Shown one piece after another: positions 1-9,189 of a DNA stretch of 64,000 nucleotides. The notes below the pieces were generated by a model. That model saw only the letters and a list, made by a program, of their open reading frames with translations, was not told where the DNA came from and made no database searches. The translations under genes and the position numbers were made by a program. The first letter of the stretch is position 1. The number at the start of each line of letters is the position of its first letter. This stretch comes from an uncultured Butyrivibrio sp. (lineage in GTDB: Bacteria > Bacillota > Clostridia > Lachnospirales > Lachnospiraceae), in assembly GCA_945928575.1 (NCBI GenBank), contig CAMENP010000001.1, forward strand, positions 152,782-216,781, given 5' to 3'.

Positions 1-1326
1 CTTAAGGAAATACTTGATTATGCGGTTTCCAAGGGAATTATTGAGGACAGCATAGTTTACCGTGATCTTTTTGACGCAAAGGTAATGAACTGCCTTATGC
101 CGCGTCCGAAAACGGTAATTGACACATTCAAGGCACATTACGCCAATTCTCCGAAGGAGGCTACTGACTATTATTTTAAATTAAGTCAGGATTCGGATTA
201 TATAAGAAGATACCGTATATGTAAAGATATCAAATGGGTTACTCCGACCGAGTACGGCGATATCGACATCACGATCAACCTGAGCAAGCCGGAGAAGGAT
301 CCGAAAGCAATTGCGGCAGCCAAGACCGCTAAGCAGAGCGGTTATCCTAAGTGCCTTCTTTGCAAGGAAAATGAAGGTTATGCGGGCCGCGTAAATCATC
401 CGGCAAGGGAAAACCACAGAATTATTCCTATAAAGATCAATAATTGTGACTGGGGCTTCCAGTATTCACCGTATGTGTATTATAATGAACATTGCATAGT
501 GTTCAACGGTGAGCACAGCCCGATGAAGATAGAGCGCAACACATTTGTGAAGCTTTTTGATTTCGTAAAGCTTTTCCCTCATTATTTTCTCGGCTCCAAT
601 GCGGATCTTCCGATAGTAGGCGGCTCAATTCTTTCACATGACCATTTCCAGGGCGGAAATTACGAATTCGCAATGGCAAAGGCGCCGGTTGAGCGAGAGT
701 TCACGGTTCCGGGATATGAGGATGTGAAAGCCGGTATCGTTAAATGGCCGCTTTCGGTAATCAGATTAAGAAGCACGGATACGGAAAAAATAATCAATCT
801 TGCGGATCACATCCTTGGCAAGTGGCGCGCATATACGGACGAGGCGGCATTCATCTACGCCGAGACCGACGGCGAGCCGCACAACACGATCACACCGATT
901 GCCAGATTCAAGGACGGAATGTACGAACTTGACCTTGCACTCCGCAACAATATCACGACGGATGAATGTCCTCTCGGAGTGTATCATCCGCATGCCGAAC
1001 TCCATCACATCAAGAAGGAGAACATCGGACTTATCGAGGTAATGGGACTTGCGGTTCTTCCGTCAAGACTTAAGGGTGAGATTGAGACACTTAAGGATTA
1101 TATCATTAATCATAAGGATATCCGCTCCAACGAGAGCATCGAAAAACATGCCGACTGGGTGGATGAATTCAGCAAAAATTATGATGTGATCGATGAGAGC
1201 AACGTCGATGAAATTCTCCGCAAAGAAATCGGAATTGTATTCTCCAAGGTTCTGGAATACGCAGGCGTATTTAAGAGAGACGAAGCCGGAAGAGAAGCAT
1301 TTGACAGATTTATCAAAACGTTATAA
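1..1326 (+). CDS. galT: UDP-glucose--hexose-1-phosphate uridylyltransferase, 5'-truncated by window edge
   Basis: Leloir pathway enzyme that swaps UMP between UDP-glucose and galactose-1-phosphate in the cytoplasm. The reading frame is open from base 1, so the start lies upstream; the first in-window ATG (85) is internal, because the residues before it (DYAVSKGIIEDS, RDLFDAK) continue the family sequence. It is the Firmicutes-type GalT (family 2, usually near 490-500 residues). Typical stretches are visible: CLLCKENEGYAGR, QYSPYVYYNEH, and GGSILSHDHFQGG, which carries the active-site histidine region. It is followed by a short palindrome and an AEC-family permease. Identification is strong from sequence pattern; the missing N-terminus is only an edge effect. 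Confidence 0.95.
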   Translation, partial: LKEILDYAVSKGIIEDSIVYRDLFDAKVMNCLMPRPKTVIDTFKAHYANSPKEATDYYFKLSQDSDYIRRYRICKDIKWVTPTEYGDIDITINLSKPEKDPKAIAAAKTAKQSGYPKCLLCKENEGYAGRVNHPARENHRIIPIKINNCDWGFQYSPYVYYNEHCIVFNGEHSPMKIERNTFVKLFDFVKLFPHYFLGSNADLPIVGGSILSHDHFQGGNYEFAMAKAPVEREFTVPGYEDVKAGIVKWPLSVIRLRSTDTEKIINLADHILGKWRAYTDEAAFIYAETDGEPHNTITPIARFKDGMYELDLALRNNITTDECPLGVYHPHAELHHIKKENIGLIEVMGLAVLPSRLKGEIETLKDYIINHKDIRSNESIEKHADWVDEFSKNYDVIDESNVDEILRKEIGIVFSKVLEYAGVFKRDEAGREAFDRFIKTL

Positions 1327-1339
1327 TATGAATATCAGC

Positions 1340-1360
1340 GGGCAGGCCTAAGGCCTGCCC
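1340..1360 (+). terminator. Palindromic hairpin after galT, weak terminator
   Basis: GGGCAGGCCT and AGGCCTGCCC form a perfect inverted repeat around one base (in practice an 8-bp stem with a TAA loop). Only a short T-run (GCTTTT, 1365-1370) follows after four bases, so termination would be partial. The ribosome binding site of the next gene (AAGGAG, 1374-1379) lies directly downstream. Confidence 0.5.
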
Positions 1361-1385
1361 GTAATGCTTTTACAAGGAGTTTTTC

Positions 1386-2330
1386 ATGGACAGTCTTATA
1401 TTCAGTCTTAATGCGACGATTCCTGTGTTTCTGGTAATCGTGCTCGGATATATTCTTATGAGGGTCGGATTTTTTACCGAAGGATTTGTAAAAACAGCGG
1501 ACAAATATGTATTCAAGGTTGCACTTCCGGTGCTTTTGTTCAAGCAGATTGCGACTGCCGACATTCATTCGGATTTTGACATAAAATTCGTGCTTTTCTG
1601 CATGATTTCCACAACACTTATGTTTGCCGGTGTGTGGCTTGGCGCGCGTCTTTTCTTAAAGGACAAATCATCCGTCGGTGCTTTTGCGCAGGCGGCCGCA
1701 AGGGGCAGCGCGGCAATCCTCGGTATCGCTTTTATCGAAAATATCTACGGCAGCTCCGGAATGGGACCGCTTATGATCGTGTCGGCAGTGCCGCTTTACA
1801 ACATATATTCGGTCATAATCCTCACGCTCGGTGCATCTGACCGTGAGAGCGGCCGCGGTGCCATCAAAAAAACACTGCGCGGCATCATAACCAACCCGAT
1901 TATTATCGGCATTGTCCTGGGCCTTCCGTTTTCGATAGCGGGCATAAAGATTCCGGCAATCCCGTTAAAAACAATGACAAGCATTGCGCAGACGGCAACG
2001 CCGGTTGCGCTTCTGGTGGTCGGTGCAGGTTTCAATGGAAAGCAGGCGCTCGCCAAAATCGGTCCGACCTGCGCCGCAACTTTTATAAAGCTTATCGGGC
2101 TCCCGCTCATATTTCTTCCGGCTGCGCTCGCGCTCGGTTTCAGGAATGAGGCTCTGGTTGCCATAATCATCATGCTCGGCTCACCGACTACGGTTACCTG
2201 TTACATAATGGCGCGTAACATGAAAAACGACGAGGTCTTAAGTGCGAGTGTTGTTGTTCTGGCCACTCTTGTATCATCAATTACATTGACTGGCTGGATT
2301 TTCCTGATGAGGAGTCAGGGCTGGATATAA
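1386..2330 (+). CDS. AEC (auxin efflux carrier) family permease
   Basis: Integral membrane transporter of 314 residues, the normal size for bacterial AEC/malonate-malate permease-like proteins (PF03547). The sequence is hydrophobic throughout, with about ten predicted membrane segments; it starts with a segment at about residues 10-28 (IPVFLVIVLGYILMR) and has the glycine-rich AARGSAAILGIAFIENIYG stretch near residue 100. The start is supported by AAGGAG seven bases upstream. Family members export organic anions such as malate or malonate; the substrate here cannot be read from sequence. The gene sits alone between galT and the transaldolase, probably with its own regulation. Confidence 0.88.
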   Translation: MDSLIFSLNATIPVFLVIVLGYILMRVGFFTEGFVKTADKYVFKVALPVLLFKQIATADIHSDFDIKFVLFCMISTTLMFAGVWLGARLFLKDKSSVGAFAQAAARGSAAILGIAFIENIYGSSGMGPLMIVSAVPLYNIYSVIILTLGASDRESGRGAIKKTLRGIITNPIIIGIVLGLPFSIAGIKIPAIPLKTMTSIAQTATPVALLVVGAGFNGKQALAKIGPTCAATFIKLIGLPLIFLPAALALGFRNEALVAIIIMLGSPTTVTCYIMARNMKNDEVLSASVVVLATLVSSITLTGWIFLMRSQGWI

Positions 2331-2341
2331 TGGTTGCCTTT

Positions 2342-2370
2342 TTGACATAATTGTTGTAAAATTTTAATGA
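2342..2370 (+). promoter_or_regulatory. Candidate sigma-A promoter for the transaldolase gene
   Basis: A perfect -35 box TTGACA (2342-2347) is followed after 17 bases by a poor -10 (TAATGA, 2365-2370). Location about 80 bases before the gene start suits a promoter; the -10 assignment is uncertain. Confidence 0.4.
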
Positions 2371-2445
2371 TACAGATATATATTCCGACGGATGATAAGC
2401 CTTGTAGGAGGGGCGTTCCGTCTTAGCAGGAGGTACAAGTTTATT

Positions 2446-3099
2446 ATGAAGTTTTTTATTGACACAGCCAAGGTCGAAGACATTAAGAAGGCCAATGATA
2501 TGGGCGTTATCTGTGGCGTAACCACTAACCCTTCACTTATTGCTAAGGAGGGCAGGGATTTCAAGGAGGTTATCGCAGAGATTGCATCCATAGTTGACGG
2601 CCCTATAAGCGGTGAAGTTAAGGCCACCACACAGGACGCAGAGGGCATGATCAAGGAAGGCCGTGAGATTGCAGCCATCCACCCTAACATGGTAGTTAAG
2701 ATTCCTATGACGGTCGAAGGTCTTAAGGCAACCAAGGTTCTTGCATCAGAGGGAATCAAGGTCAATGTGACACTTATTTTCAGCGCCAATCAGGCACTTC
2801 TAGCAGCAAGAGCGGGTGCAGCTTATGTATCACCGTTCCTTGGCAGACTTGATGATATATCCACACCGGGTATTGAACTTATCAGAACAATTTCAGATAT
2901 TTTCATGAACTATCCGGACATCACAACAGAGATAATTGCAGCAAGTATCCGTAATCCGATCCACGTTACGGACTGTGCTCTTGCAGGTGCAGATATCGCA
3001 ACAATTCCTTATGCGGTTATCGAGCAGATGACAAAGCATCCGCTTACAGATCAGGGAATTGAAAAATTCGTTGCAGATTATCAGAAAGTATTCGGTTAA
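2446..3099 (+). CDS. fsa: Transaldolase, FSA/TalC small-subunit type
   Basis: Class I aldolase fold enzyme of 217 residues, the normal length of the small fructose-6-phosphate aldolase-like transaldolases of Firmicutes. The start at 2446 is chosen over an upstream ATG (2392) because it gives the family N-terminus [16 protein letters not shown] and has a strong AGGAGG (2428-2433) at good spacing. The Schiff-base lysine lies in VVKIPMT (about residue 85), and the [13 protein letters not shown] and [15 protein letters not shown] motifs are present. The enzyme moves a dihydroxyacetone unit in the non-oxidative pentose phosphate pathway. Transketolase follows 83 bases later on the same strand, so the two enzymes of that pathway are encoded together. 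Confidence 0.92.
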   Translation: MKFFIDTAKVEDIKKANDMGVICGVTTNPSLIAKEGRDFKEVIAEIASIVDGPISGEVKATTQDAEGMIKEGREIAAIHPNMVVKIPMTVEGLKATKVLASEGIKVNVTLIFSANQALLAARAGAAYVSPFLGRLDDISTPGIELIRTISDIFMNYPDITTEIIAASIRNPIHVTDCALAGADIATIPYAVIEQMTKHPLTDQGIEKFVADYQKVFG

Positions 3100-3182
3100 T
3101 ACATAGGCAGATTATCGGAAAACAGCCGTTTAAACGGGTCTGTCCGACTATGTAATATTTGATATATGAAAGGAATATAATT

Positions 3183-5168
3183 ATGAGTACACAGATTGAC
3201 AAGATGTCAGTTAATGCAATCAGAGTTCTTGCGGCAGATGCCGTACAGAAGGCCAATTCAGGTCATCCGGGACTTCCGCTCGGATGTGCTGCCATAGGAT
3301 ACGAACTCTGGGGCAGACATATGAAACATAATCCGGCCAATCCTAAATGGCCTGACAGAGACCGTTTCATTCTTTCGGGAGGCCACGGTTCAACACTTCT
3401 TTATTCATTGCTTCATCTTTTTGGATACGGACTGACTAAGGAAGACCTTATGAATTTCAGACAGGACGGTTCCCTTACACCGGGACATCCTGAATACGGT
3501 CACACGATCGGCGTGGAGGCTACCACAGGCCCTCTCGGCGCAGGTATGGGCATGGCTGTCGGTATGGCAGCGGCAGAGGCTCATCTCGCTTCGATTTTTA
3601 ACAAAGAAGGATATCCGGTTGTAGACCATTATACTTATGTGCTCGGCGGAGACGGCTGCATGATGGAGGGTATTTCATCAGAGGCAATGTCACTTGCCGG
3701 AACAATGGGACTTGGTAAACTTATTGTAATCTATGATTCTAACTCAATCTCAATTGAGGGAAGCACTGATATTGCTTTCACGGAGAATGTACAGAAGAGA
3801 TTTGAGGCATTCGGTTTCCAGACCATTACTGTTGAGGATGGCAACGATACCGACGCGATCGGCAAGGCAATCGAGGAAGCCAAGGCAGACACCACAAGAC
3901 CTTCACTCATTACCGTCAAGACCCAGATCGGTTTCGGATGCCCGGCTAAGCAGGGCAAGGCAAGCGCACACGGCGAGCCTCTCGGAGCTGAGAATATAGA
4001 GGCGCTCAAGGACAACCTCGGCTGGCCGTCCAAGGAGCCTTTCTTCGTACCGGATGATGTATATGCCAATTACAGCGGGCTTGCTAAGGCAGGCGCTGAT
4101 AAAGAAGCTGAATGGAATGCTCTTTTTGCTGATTATTGTGCTAAATTCCCTGAGATGAAGACTCTCTGGGATGAATACCATGATGAAGACAGAGCAGCCA
4201 AAGTTCTTGACACCGAGGATTTTTGGGCACACGGCGATGCCGCCGAGGCTACAAGAAGCGTATCCGGTAAGGTGCTTAACAAGGCTAAGGCAGTTCTTCC
4301 TAACCTTGTGGGCGGTGCGGCAGACCTTGCACCTTCCACCAAGACATATATGAACGGAGCAGGAGATTTCTCCAAAGCAGATTACTCAGGCTGCAACTTC
4401 CACTTCGGTGTAAGAGAGCTTGCGATGGCTGCAATCGGCAACGGACTTATGCTTCACGGCGGTCTCAGAGCTTTTGTATCCACCTTCTTCGTATTCAGTG
4501 ATTACACTAAGCCTATGGCAAGACTTTCAGCGCTTATGAAGCTTCCGCTCACCTATGTATTTACTCATGACAGCATCGGTGTCGGCGAGGACGGCCCTAC
4601 ACATGAGCCTATCGAGCAGCTTGCAATGTTCAGGGCAATGCCGGGCTTTGCGGTATACCGTCCATGTGATGCTACAGAGACGGCAGCAGCATGGTACTAT
4701 GCACTGACCAATAAGGACACTCCTACAGCTCTTGTTCTTTCAAGACAGAATCTTCCTCAGATGGCAGGTTCATCAAGGGATGCTCTTAAGGGCGGATATG
4801 TTATTGATGATTCAACAAAGGCTGTTCCTGATGTAATCCTTATGGCTTCAGGTTCTGAGGTTTCACTTGCCGTTGATGCCAAGAAGGTTCTCGCAGACGA
4901 GGGAATGGATGTAAGAGTCGTAAGTATGCCAAGCATGGATATATTCGAGCGTCAGAGCGACGAATACAAGGAATCGGTTCTTCCTAAGGCATGCCGCAAG
5001 AGAGTTGCTGTTGAAGCTCTTTCGGATTTCGGCTGGGGCAAGTATGTAGGCCTTGACGGTGCATATGTAACAATGCACGGTTTCGGCGCAAGCGCACCGG
5101 CATCCAAGCTTTTCGATAAGTTCGGCTTCACGGTTGACAATGTAGTTAAGGCAGTTAAGAGCCTGTAA
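3183..5168 (+). CDS. tkt: Transketolase
   Basis: Thiamine diphosphate enzyme of 661 residues, full length for the family. Motifs seen: the TPP/Mg2+ site GDGCMMEGISSEA (near residue 155) with ..YDSNSISIEG, the substrate-binding SGHPGLPLGCA at the N-terminus, and the pyrimidine domain GVRELAMAAIGNGL, DSIGVGEDGPTHEPIEQLA near residues 405-480. The start at 3183 (MSTQIDKMSV) is preferred to an upstream TTG at 3159, since AAAGGAA lies about seven bases before it. It transfers two-carbon ketol units in the pentose phosphate pathway, working with the adjacent transaldolase. A strong terminator follows immediately. Confidence 0.97.
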   Translation: MSTQIDKMSVNAIRVLAADAVQKANSGHPGLPLGCAAIGYELWGRHMKHNPANPKWPDRDRFILSGGHGSTLLYSLLHLFGYGLTKEDLMNFRQDGSLTPGHPEYGHTIGVEATTGPLGAGMGMAVGMAAAEAHLASIFNKEGYPVVDHYTYVLGGDGCMMEGISSEAMSLAGTMGLGKLIVIYDSNSISIEGSTDIAFTENVQKRFEAFGFQTITVEDGNDTDAIGKAIEEAKADTTRPSLITVKTQIGFGCPAKQGKASAHGEPLGAENIEALKDNLGWPSKEPFFVPDDVYANYSGLAKAGADKEAEWNALFADYCAKFPEMKTLWDEYHDEDRAAKVLDTEDFWAHGDAAEATRSVSGKVLNKAKAVLPNLVGGAADLAPSTKTYMNGAGDFSKADYSGCNFHFGVRELAMAAIGNGLMLHGGLRAFVSTFFVFSDYTKPMARLSALMKLPLTYVFTHDSIGVGEDGPTHEPIEQLAMFRAMPGFAVYRPCDATETAAAWYYALTNKDTPTALVLSRQNLPQMAGSSRDALKGGYVIDDSTKAVPDVILMASGSEVSLAVDAKKVLADEGMDVRVVSMPSMDIFERQSDEYKESVLPKACRKRVAVEALSDFGWGKYVGLDGAYVTMHGFGASAPASKLFDKFGFTVDNVVKAVKSL

Positions 5169-5176
5169 TATAAAAT

Positions 5177-5241
5177 AGGGCATGTGAAAAACGAAGTGAG
5201 GTAACTCTGAGTTCTTCTTTTTCACACGCCCTTGTTTTTTT
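5177..5241 (+). terminator. Rho-independent terminator after tkt
   Basis: AGGGCATGTGAAAAA (5177-5191) pairs with TTTTTCACACGCCCT (5218-5232) with one G-U, and the run TGTTTTTTT follows. The converging membrane-protein gene ends at 5265, so the hairpin may serve both strands. Confidence 0.85.
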
Positions 5242-5264
5242 GATGATGTATTGGTGATATGCGA

Positions 5265-5771
5265 CTATTTTATCCCATAAAAAATTCCTTTTTTAAATGA
5301 TAGATAAATCGGCATTCCCGAAACAAAGTTTAAAAATCCGCCGACTATTATCCACACAAATTCCGGTGAAATACCTATGACCGTAATCTGCAATATTCCT
5401 ATTACGGCTCCGGCCAATCCCGAATAAACGGTTACACCAAAGCCCAGATTCTTCTGGCTCCTTGTGGCAATCTCTTTTTCATGTATTTTGTTCAGATTAA
5501 TAATATAGCCGACACCGAACATTACGGCAGCTAACGATATGACAGCCATATAATCCAATACATGATGAAAACCGTTTCCGCAAAAGTAAATAATGCCTGC
5601 TATAAGGTGCATTATCCAGCCAATGTCGCTTAACAGACCCAGTACCAGAAACGGAATGTCAGGCATCATGGCAGTATAGCGGACACCCTGTTTTCCTTCC
5701 TGCTCAAGCTGTTTGATATGTTCTTCCGTTGTCCCTCTTTTTTCATGCAGGACTTCTTTTATCTTGCTCAT
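5265..5771 (-). CDS. Hypothetical four-TM membrane protein
   Basis: A 168-residue protein that I do not recognise. The first 35 residues are charged and helical (KIKEVLHEKRGTTEEHIKQLEQEG), then four hydrophobic segments are visible at about 40-65, 75-95, 105-130 and 135-158, suggesting a cytoplasmic N-terminus and a compact membrane bundle. The start is supported by GGGAGG upstream on the minus strand. The gene is 48 bases downstream of dtd on the same strand and could be the last gene of a Nudix-dtd transcript. No catalytic motif is evident, so no function is proposed. Confidence 0.75.
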   Translation of the reverse strand: MSKIKEVLHEKRGTTEEHIKQLEQEGKQGVRYTAMMPDIPFLVLGLLSDIGWIMHLIAGIIYFCGNGFHHVLDYMAVISLAAVMFGVGYIINLNKIHEKEIATRSQKNLGFGVTVYSGLAGAVIGILQITVIGISPEFVWIIVGGFLNFVSGMPIYLSFKKGIFYGIK

Positions 5772-5819
5772 AGAAAACCTCCCAAGTCTTAATTTGCTTT
5801 TGTTATATCACAATTCTGC

Positions 5820-6269
5820 CTATCCCACCTGGCTGTTGTCAAGTATGATTGTAAACGGCCCGTCGTTCACAAGTGAAACCTTCATGTCAGCTCCGAAGAT
5901 ACCGTGCTCAACGACAGGGGTCTGCGCGCGGCACAAATCTATAAAAGCTTCATACATGCGGCAGGCTTCATCCGGTGCCTTGGCATTGGTAAATCCGGGT
6001 CTGTTACCGTGGCGGCAGTCGGCGCATAAAGTGAACTGCGATATGATGAGAAGTGAACCGCCGACGTCGGCGAGTGATTTGTTGGTCTTTCCGTTCTCGT
6101 CCTCAAAAATACGGAGTTTCAGCATCTTGTTGACGAATTTTGGAAGCATTTCATCTGTGTCATCGGCCTCAACACCGACAAGGACGAGCAGGCCTTTGCC
6201 GATACTGCCAACGGTGGAACCGTCCACAGAGACGGAAGCGCTTGTTACACGCTGGATTACTAATTTCAT
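5820..6269 (-). CDS. dtd: D-aminoacyl-tRNA deacylase
   Basis: Dimeric proofreading enzyme that cleaves D-amino acids from mischarged tRNAs. The 149 residues match the family length. Recognisable features are the N-terminus [13 protein letters not shown], the SQFTL motif (active-site region, near residue 78), and the Gly-cisPro-type [11 protein letters not shown] near the C-terminus that gives chiral selection. It starts three bases after the stop of the Nudix gene on the minus strand, with an AGGTG ribosome site inside the end of that gene, so the two are probably translationally coupled. Confidence 0.95.
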   Translation of the reverse strand: MKLVIQRVTSASVSVDGSTVGSIGKGLLVLVGVEADDTDEMLPKFVNKMLKLRIFEDENGKTNKSLADVGGSLLIISQFTLCADCRHGNRPGFTNAKAPDEACRMYEAFIDLCRAQTPVVEHGIFGADMKVSLVNDGPFTIILDNSQVG

Positions 6270-6272
6270 ATG

Positions 6273-6788
6273 TTACACCTCGAAAGCTTTCTTTATACTG
6301 TCATAATGCAGGAAAATTCCCTGATTGCCAAGTTCTTTGATTTCATCCGGGGTGGCAAAGCGGAATCCGGCAGTCTCCTCGGTCTGAAGATGAACATCTT
6401 TCTCATCAAAATCACCGGTAAATCTGTAGACGTCTACGAAGTAATTGTCGCCCTCGCCCGGATTATCCCTGCGGTATGTAAAAAGATACCCGCCGTCAAA
6501 ATTATTTACGTCAAGTCCTGTCTCCTCAAGAACCTCACGCCTTACCGCCTCGGCAGAACTTTCGCCCGCCATCGCGGCACCGCCCGACACCTCCCAGTGA
6601 CCCGGAGCCCAGGCTTTGGTCATAACCCTTTTGGTGATGAGAAAACGTCCGTCCGTGCGCCGTATTACACTGAGAACGGTCAGATGGTACTCACCGTCCT
6701 TAAGATGCCAGTCATTGCGCTTCATGGTGCGGCCGGTAGGTTTCTTATCGCTGTCGTATATGTCCCAGAATTCTATTTTGTCGCTCAT
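6273..6788 (-). CDS. Nudix hydrolase
   Basis: A 171-residue hydrolase of nucleoside diphosphate-linked substrates. The full Nudix box is visible as GGAAMAGESSAEAVRREV followed by LEETGL. The N-terminal part (EFWDIYDSDKKPTGRTMKR) resembles the YfcD / isopentenyl-diphosphate isomerase-like subgroup, which often has uncertain substrates. The start at 6788 (MSDKIEF) is preferred over an ATG 15 codons upstream because GGAGGG lies about ten bases before it and the extra residues do not fit the family. It is the first gene of the minus-strand pair with dtd. Confidence 0.9.
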   Translation of the reverse strand: MSDKIEFWDIYDSDKKPTGRTMKRNDWHLKDGEYHLTVLSVIRRTDGRFLITKRVMTKAWAPGHWEVSGGAAMAGESSAEAVRREVLEETGLDVNNFDGGYLFTYRRDNPGEGDNYFVDVYRFTGDFDEKDVHLQTEETAGFRFATPDEIKELGNQGIFLHYDSIKKAFEV

Positions 6789-6868
6789 TATCAGAGCCCT
6801 CCATTCACAAATAAATCGTGAATAATTATACAATATATGAATTGGGCGGTCAAGATGCGCGATAATGC

Positions 6869-6895
6869 TTGACAGACAAGGGGGGAGATTATAAT
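6869..6895 (+). promoter_or_regulatory. Candidate promoter upstream of the interrupted lipoprotein gene
   Basis: TTGACA (6869-6874) and TATAAT (6890-6895) are both perfect boxes, but the spacer is only 15 bases, which is short for sigma-A. A G6 run lies in the spacer. The gene start is 115 bases downstream. Confidence 0.4.
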
Positions 6896-7009
6896 ATATC
6901 TAACAGTAGGAGTATGACATAGAGGGATTTGGCGCAGGGAAGTATGGGAACTGAAATGTGGGCGGATTTAATGTGTCGGAGACTACTTATACAATAAGGA
7001 GGATTTATA

Positions 7010-7957
7010 ATGAACAGATTTAAGACAATCGGCGCCGTGGCTCTGGCGGCAGTTATGCTTACGGCCTGCGGTAAAACGGCGGCAACTGATAACGGCGCGC
7101 AGAATGAAACAAAGGCAGCCGCGGTGGAACTCAGCGCAGAACAGTTGGACTATCTCACAACACAGGCGGATTTGACGGAGGACTCCATAGCATTAATGGA
7201 TTACGAGGCCATTAACTGGTATCTCCTCGGAACAGGCATGGAACTGTATAACAAGAGTTCGGGTGTTGAGGTGAATGGTATCACATATAAGAATGAATCC
7301 GGAACGGATTATATTAATGCGGTATCCGGGAGTGAGGAACCGATTACACTTGATGAAGTGTATGCCATAAGGGATAAGGAAGCGGATATCAGACTGGAAG
7401 ACTTCATGGAGTATTCGTTTGAGATTAAAGTTGTCGATGCCGATGACGGAATATATGCCATGTATGTACCGGTAAAGGATTACGAAAATACCGATGTTGT
7501 GACGGCTTTTAAAGAATCGGATGACGGAACCGTTAAATTAAAAGTGCCGTTTTTGTCATATATAAGCAGTGACGGAACCAATAATACCTTTTCAATCGAT
7601 TATGACAAGGCATTGTTTGAGGCCTTTTATGAAAACGGCGATTATTCGATTGATGGCAAGCTTTTCTACGGAATCCAGTACTCGTCGGTAACGGATAAAT
7701 CGCTGGTATTGCAGGTATTCAACAATACCGATGAGGAAGTGTAGCTTGGTAAAGGCTTTAAAATATATAAATTAAACGACACGGATAAAGAACTTGTAGT
7801 CGAGGACGAGCACGAAATCGGACAGGCGGTTTCGGGGTCATCATGGGGTACGAGACCGATTTCGTTCGGAGAGGGTAAAACACTTTCCGCAGGCAGTTAC
7901 ATCATTGAATTTGGTGATGATAAGACGGGCGGAGAACTTGAATTTGAAATAAAATAA
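7010..7957 (+). pseudogene. Lipoprotein with C-terminal Ig-like domain, interrupted by an in-frame TAG
   Basis: The intact upstream part (7010-7744, 244 codons) begins with a lipoprotein signal peptide whose lipobox is LTAC (cysteine at residue 20), followed by a low-complexity Ala/Thr/Asn linker and a secreted domain. The frame then meets TAG at 7742-7744 but stays open for 70 more codons (EEV-stop-LGKGFKIYKL ... GELEFEIK) to TAA at 7955. This tail reads as the rest of a Big_14-like beta-sandwich domain (LVLQVFNNTDEEV before the stop, ISFGEGKTLSAGSYIIEF after it). One base change from TAC, TAT or CAG would explain it. It may be a recent pseudogene, a truncated but secreted protein, or a sequencing error. 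A good terminator follows the second stop, supporting the longer original gene. Confidence 0.8.
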
Positions 7958-7971
7958 GATACGGTTTACAG

Positions 7972-8003
7972 CGGCGTCGTCCATAACAGGGCGGCGCCGT
8001 TTT
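7972..8003 (+). terminator. Rho-independent terminator after the interrupted lipoprotein gene
   Basis: CGGCGTCGTCC (7972-7982) pairs with GGGCGGCGCCG (7989-7999) with two G-U pairs and a six-base loop, followed by TTTT. Confidence 0.8.
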
Positions 8004-8030
8004 GTAATTGTAATACGGTAAAAAATAATT

Positions 8031-8059
8031 TTCAAAAATCCCGCCGGATATGGTATGAT
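8031..8059 (+). promoter_or_regulatory. Candidate promoter for the BMP-kinase operon
   Basis: TTCAAA (8031-8036), a 17-base spacer and TATGAT (8054-8059), 36 bases before the first gene of the operon. Both boxes are near-consensus only. Confidence 0.45.
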
Positions 8060-8094
8060 ATGTATACATTTTATATTGCAATGAGGATAAGCCT

Positions 8095-9189
8095 ATGAAG
8101 AGAATCGGGATAATAGCCGCCGCGATACTTGTGCTTGTTATTGCGGGAATATTGGTAATCAACGGACGTAAGATTGACACGGATGTTACGAGGGAGCGAA
8201 CGAAAGTCGGCGTTATTTTAAACGGTGTGAAGGATGACAGAAGCTGGAGCCAGGCGCATTATGAGGGAATGGAGAAATGCGCGGGCAAACTGAATCTGGA
8301 TGTGGAATACAGGGAAAAAGTTCCTAAGGATGAGACAAGCAGGGAAGTCATGGAGGAACTTATCGATAACGGATGTAAGATCATAATATGCGATTCGTAT
8401 TCGTACGAGGAATGGGAACTGAACGCTGCAAAAGAGCATCCGGATATATATTTCCTGCATGCTTCGGGAACGATGCAGAATAAAAATATGGCGACTTTTT
8501 TCGGAAGAATGTATCAGATAAGGTATCTGTGCGGAATAATAGCCGGAATGCAGACCGATACCAATGAAATCGGATATGTGGCGGCATTTCCGATAGAAGA
8601 AGTGAACAGAGGAATTAACGCATTTACACTGGGAGTGAAGAGTGTTAATCCGCAGGCAAAGGTTTATGTTTCGTGGAGCATGAGCTGGGACGATGATGAG
8701 GCTGTGGCGGATGCGGCATACAGACTTCTTGACGGGCGGAATATAGATGTGGTCACGACGCACAGTGATTCTCTTAAGGCGCTTGACATAGCAAGCGGAA
8801 GAGGTTTGTGGACAATAGGGTATAATTACGATAACAGGGACAAATACGGTGATAAATATCTGGCAGCGGCAGTATGGGACTGGGGCGATTTCTATGAACA
8901 GAGGATTCTGGAGTGCCTGCAGGGACGTTTTCAGGGCGTGAATTACTGGGAGGGCATGGATACGGGAATTGTGAAACTGACTGAATTGTCGGATAGGGTC
9001 AAACCCGGAATTGCACGCGCTGTTGAATCGGCGAAGACGAAACTGATGAATGGCGGGTTTGATGTTTTCTACGGACCTGTTTATGATAACAACGGCGCAC
9101 TGAGGATTAAAGAAGGCGAAAATATATCGGATAAGACAATGATATATAATTTTAAATGGTATGTGGAAGGAGTGGAACCGGTTGAATAA
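8095..9189 (+). CDS. Membrane-anchored BMP (PnrA/Med-like) binding protein 1
   Basis: A 364-residue BMP family protein (PF02608-like). The fold signature is seen in VGVILNGVKDDRSWSQAHYEGMEKC, followed by FGRMYQIRYLCGIIAGMQ and IGYVAAFPIEEVNRGINAFTLGVKSVNP, the typical purine-nucleoside binding protein core. Instead of a lipobox it has an uncleaved-looking N-terminal membrane segment (residues 5-22), so it should sit on the outer face of the membrane. Family members bind nucleosides for ABC importers, but no ABC genes are adjacent; a paralogue and a hybrid kinase follow. I infer a sensing role. Confidence 0.85.
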   Translation: MKRIGIIAAAILVLVIAGILVINGRKIDTDVTRERTKVGVILNGVKDDRSWSQAHYEGMEKCAGKLNLDVEYREKVPKDETSREVMEELIDNGCKIIICDSYSYEEWELNAAKEHPDIYFLHASGTMQNKNMATFFGRMYQIRYLCGIIAGMQTDTNEIGYVAAFPIEEVNRGINAFTLGVKSVNPQAKVYVSWSMSWDDDEAVADAAYRLLDGRNIDVVTTHSDSLKALDIASGRGLWTIGYNYDNRDKYGDKYLAAAVWDWGDFYEQRILECLQGRFQGVNYWEGMDTGIVKLTELSDRVKPGIARAVESAKTKLMNGGFDVFYGPVYDNNGALRIKEGENISDKTMIYNFKWYVEGVEPVE

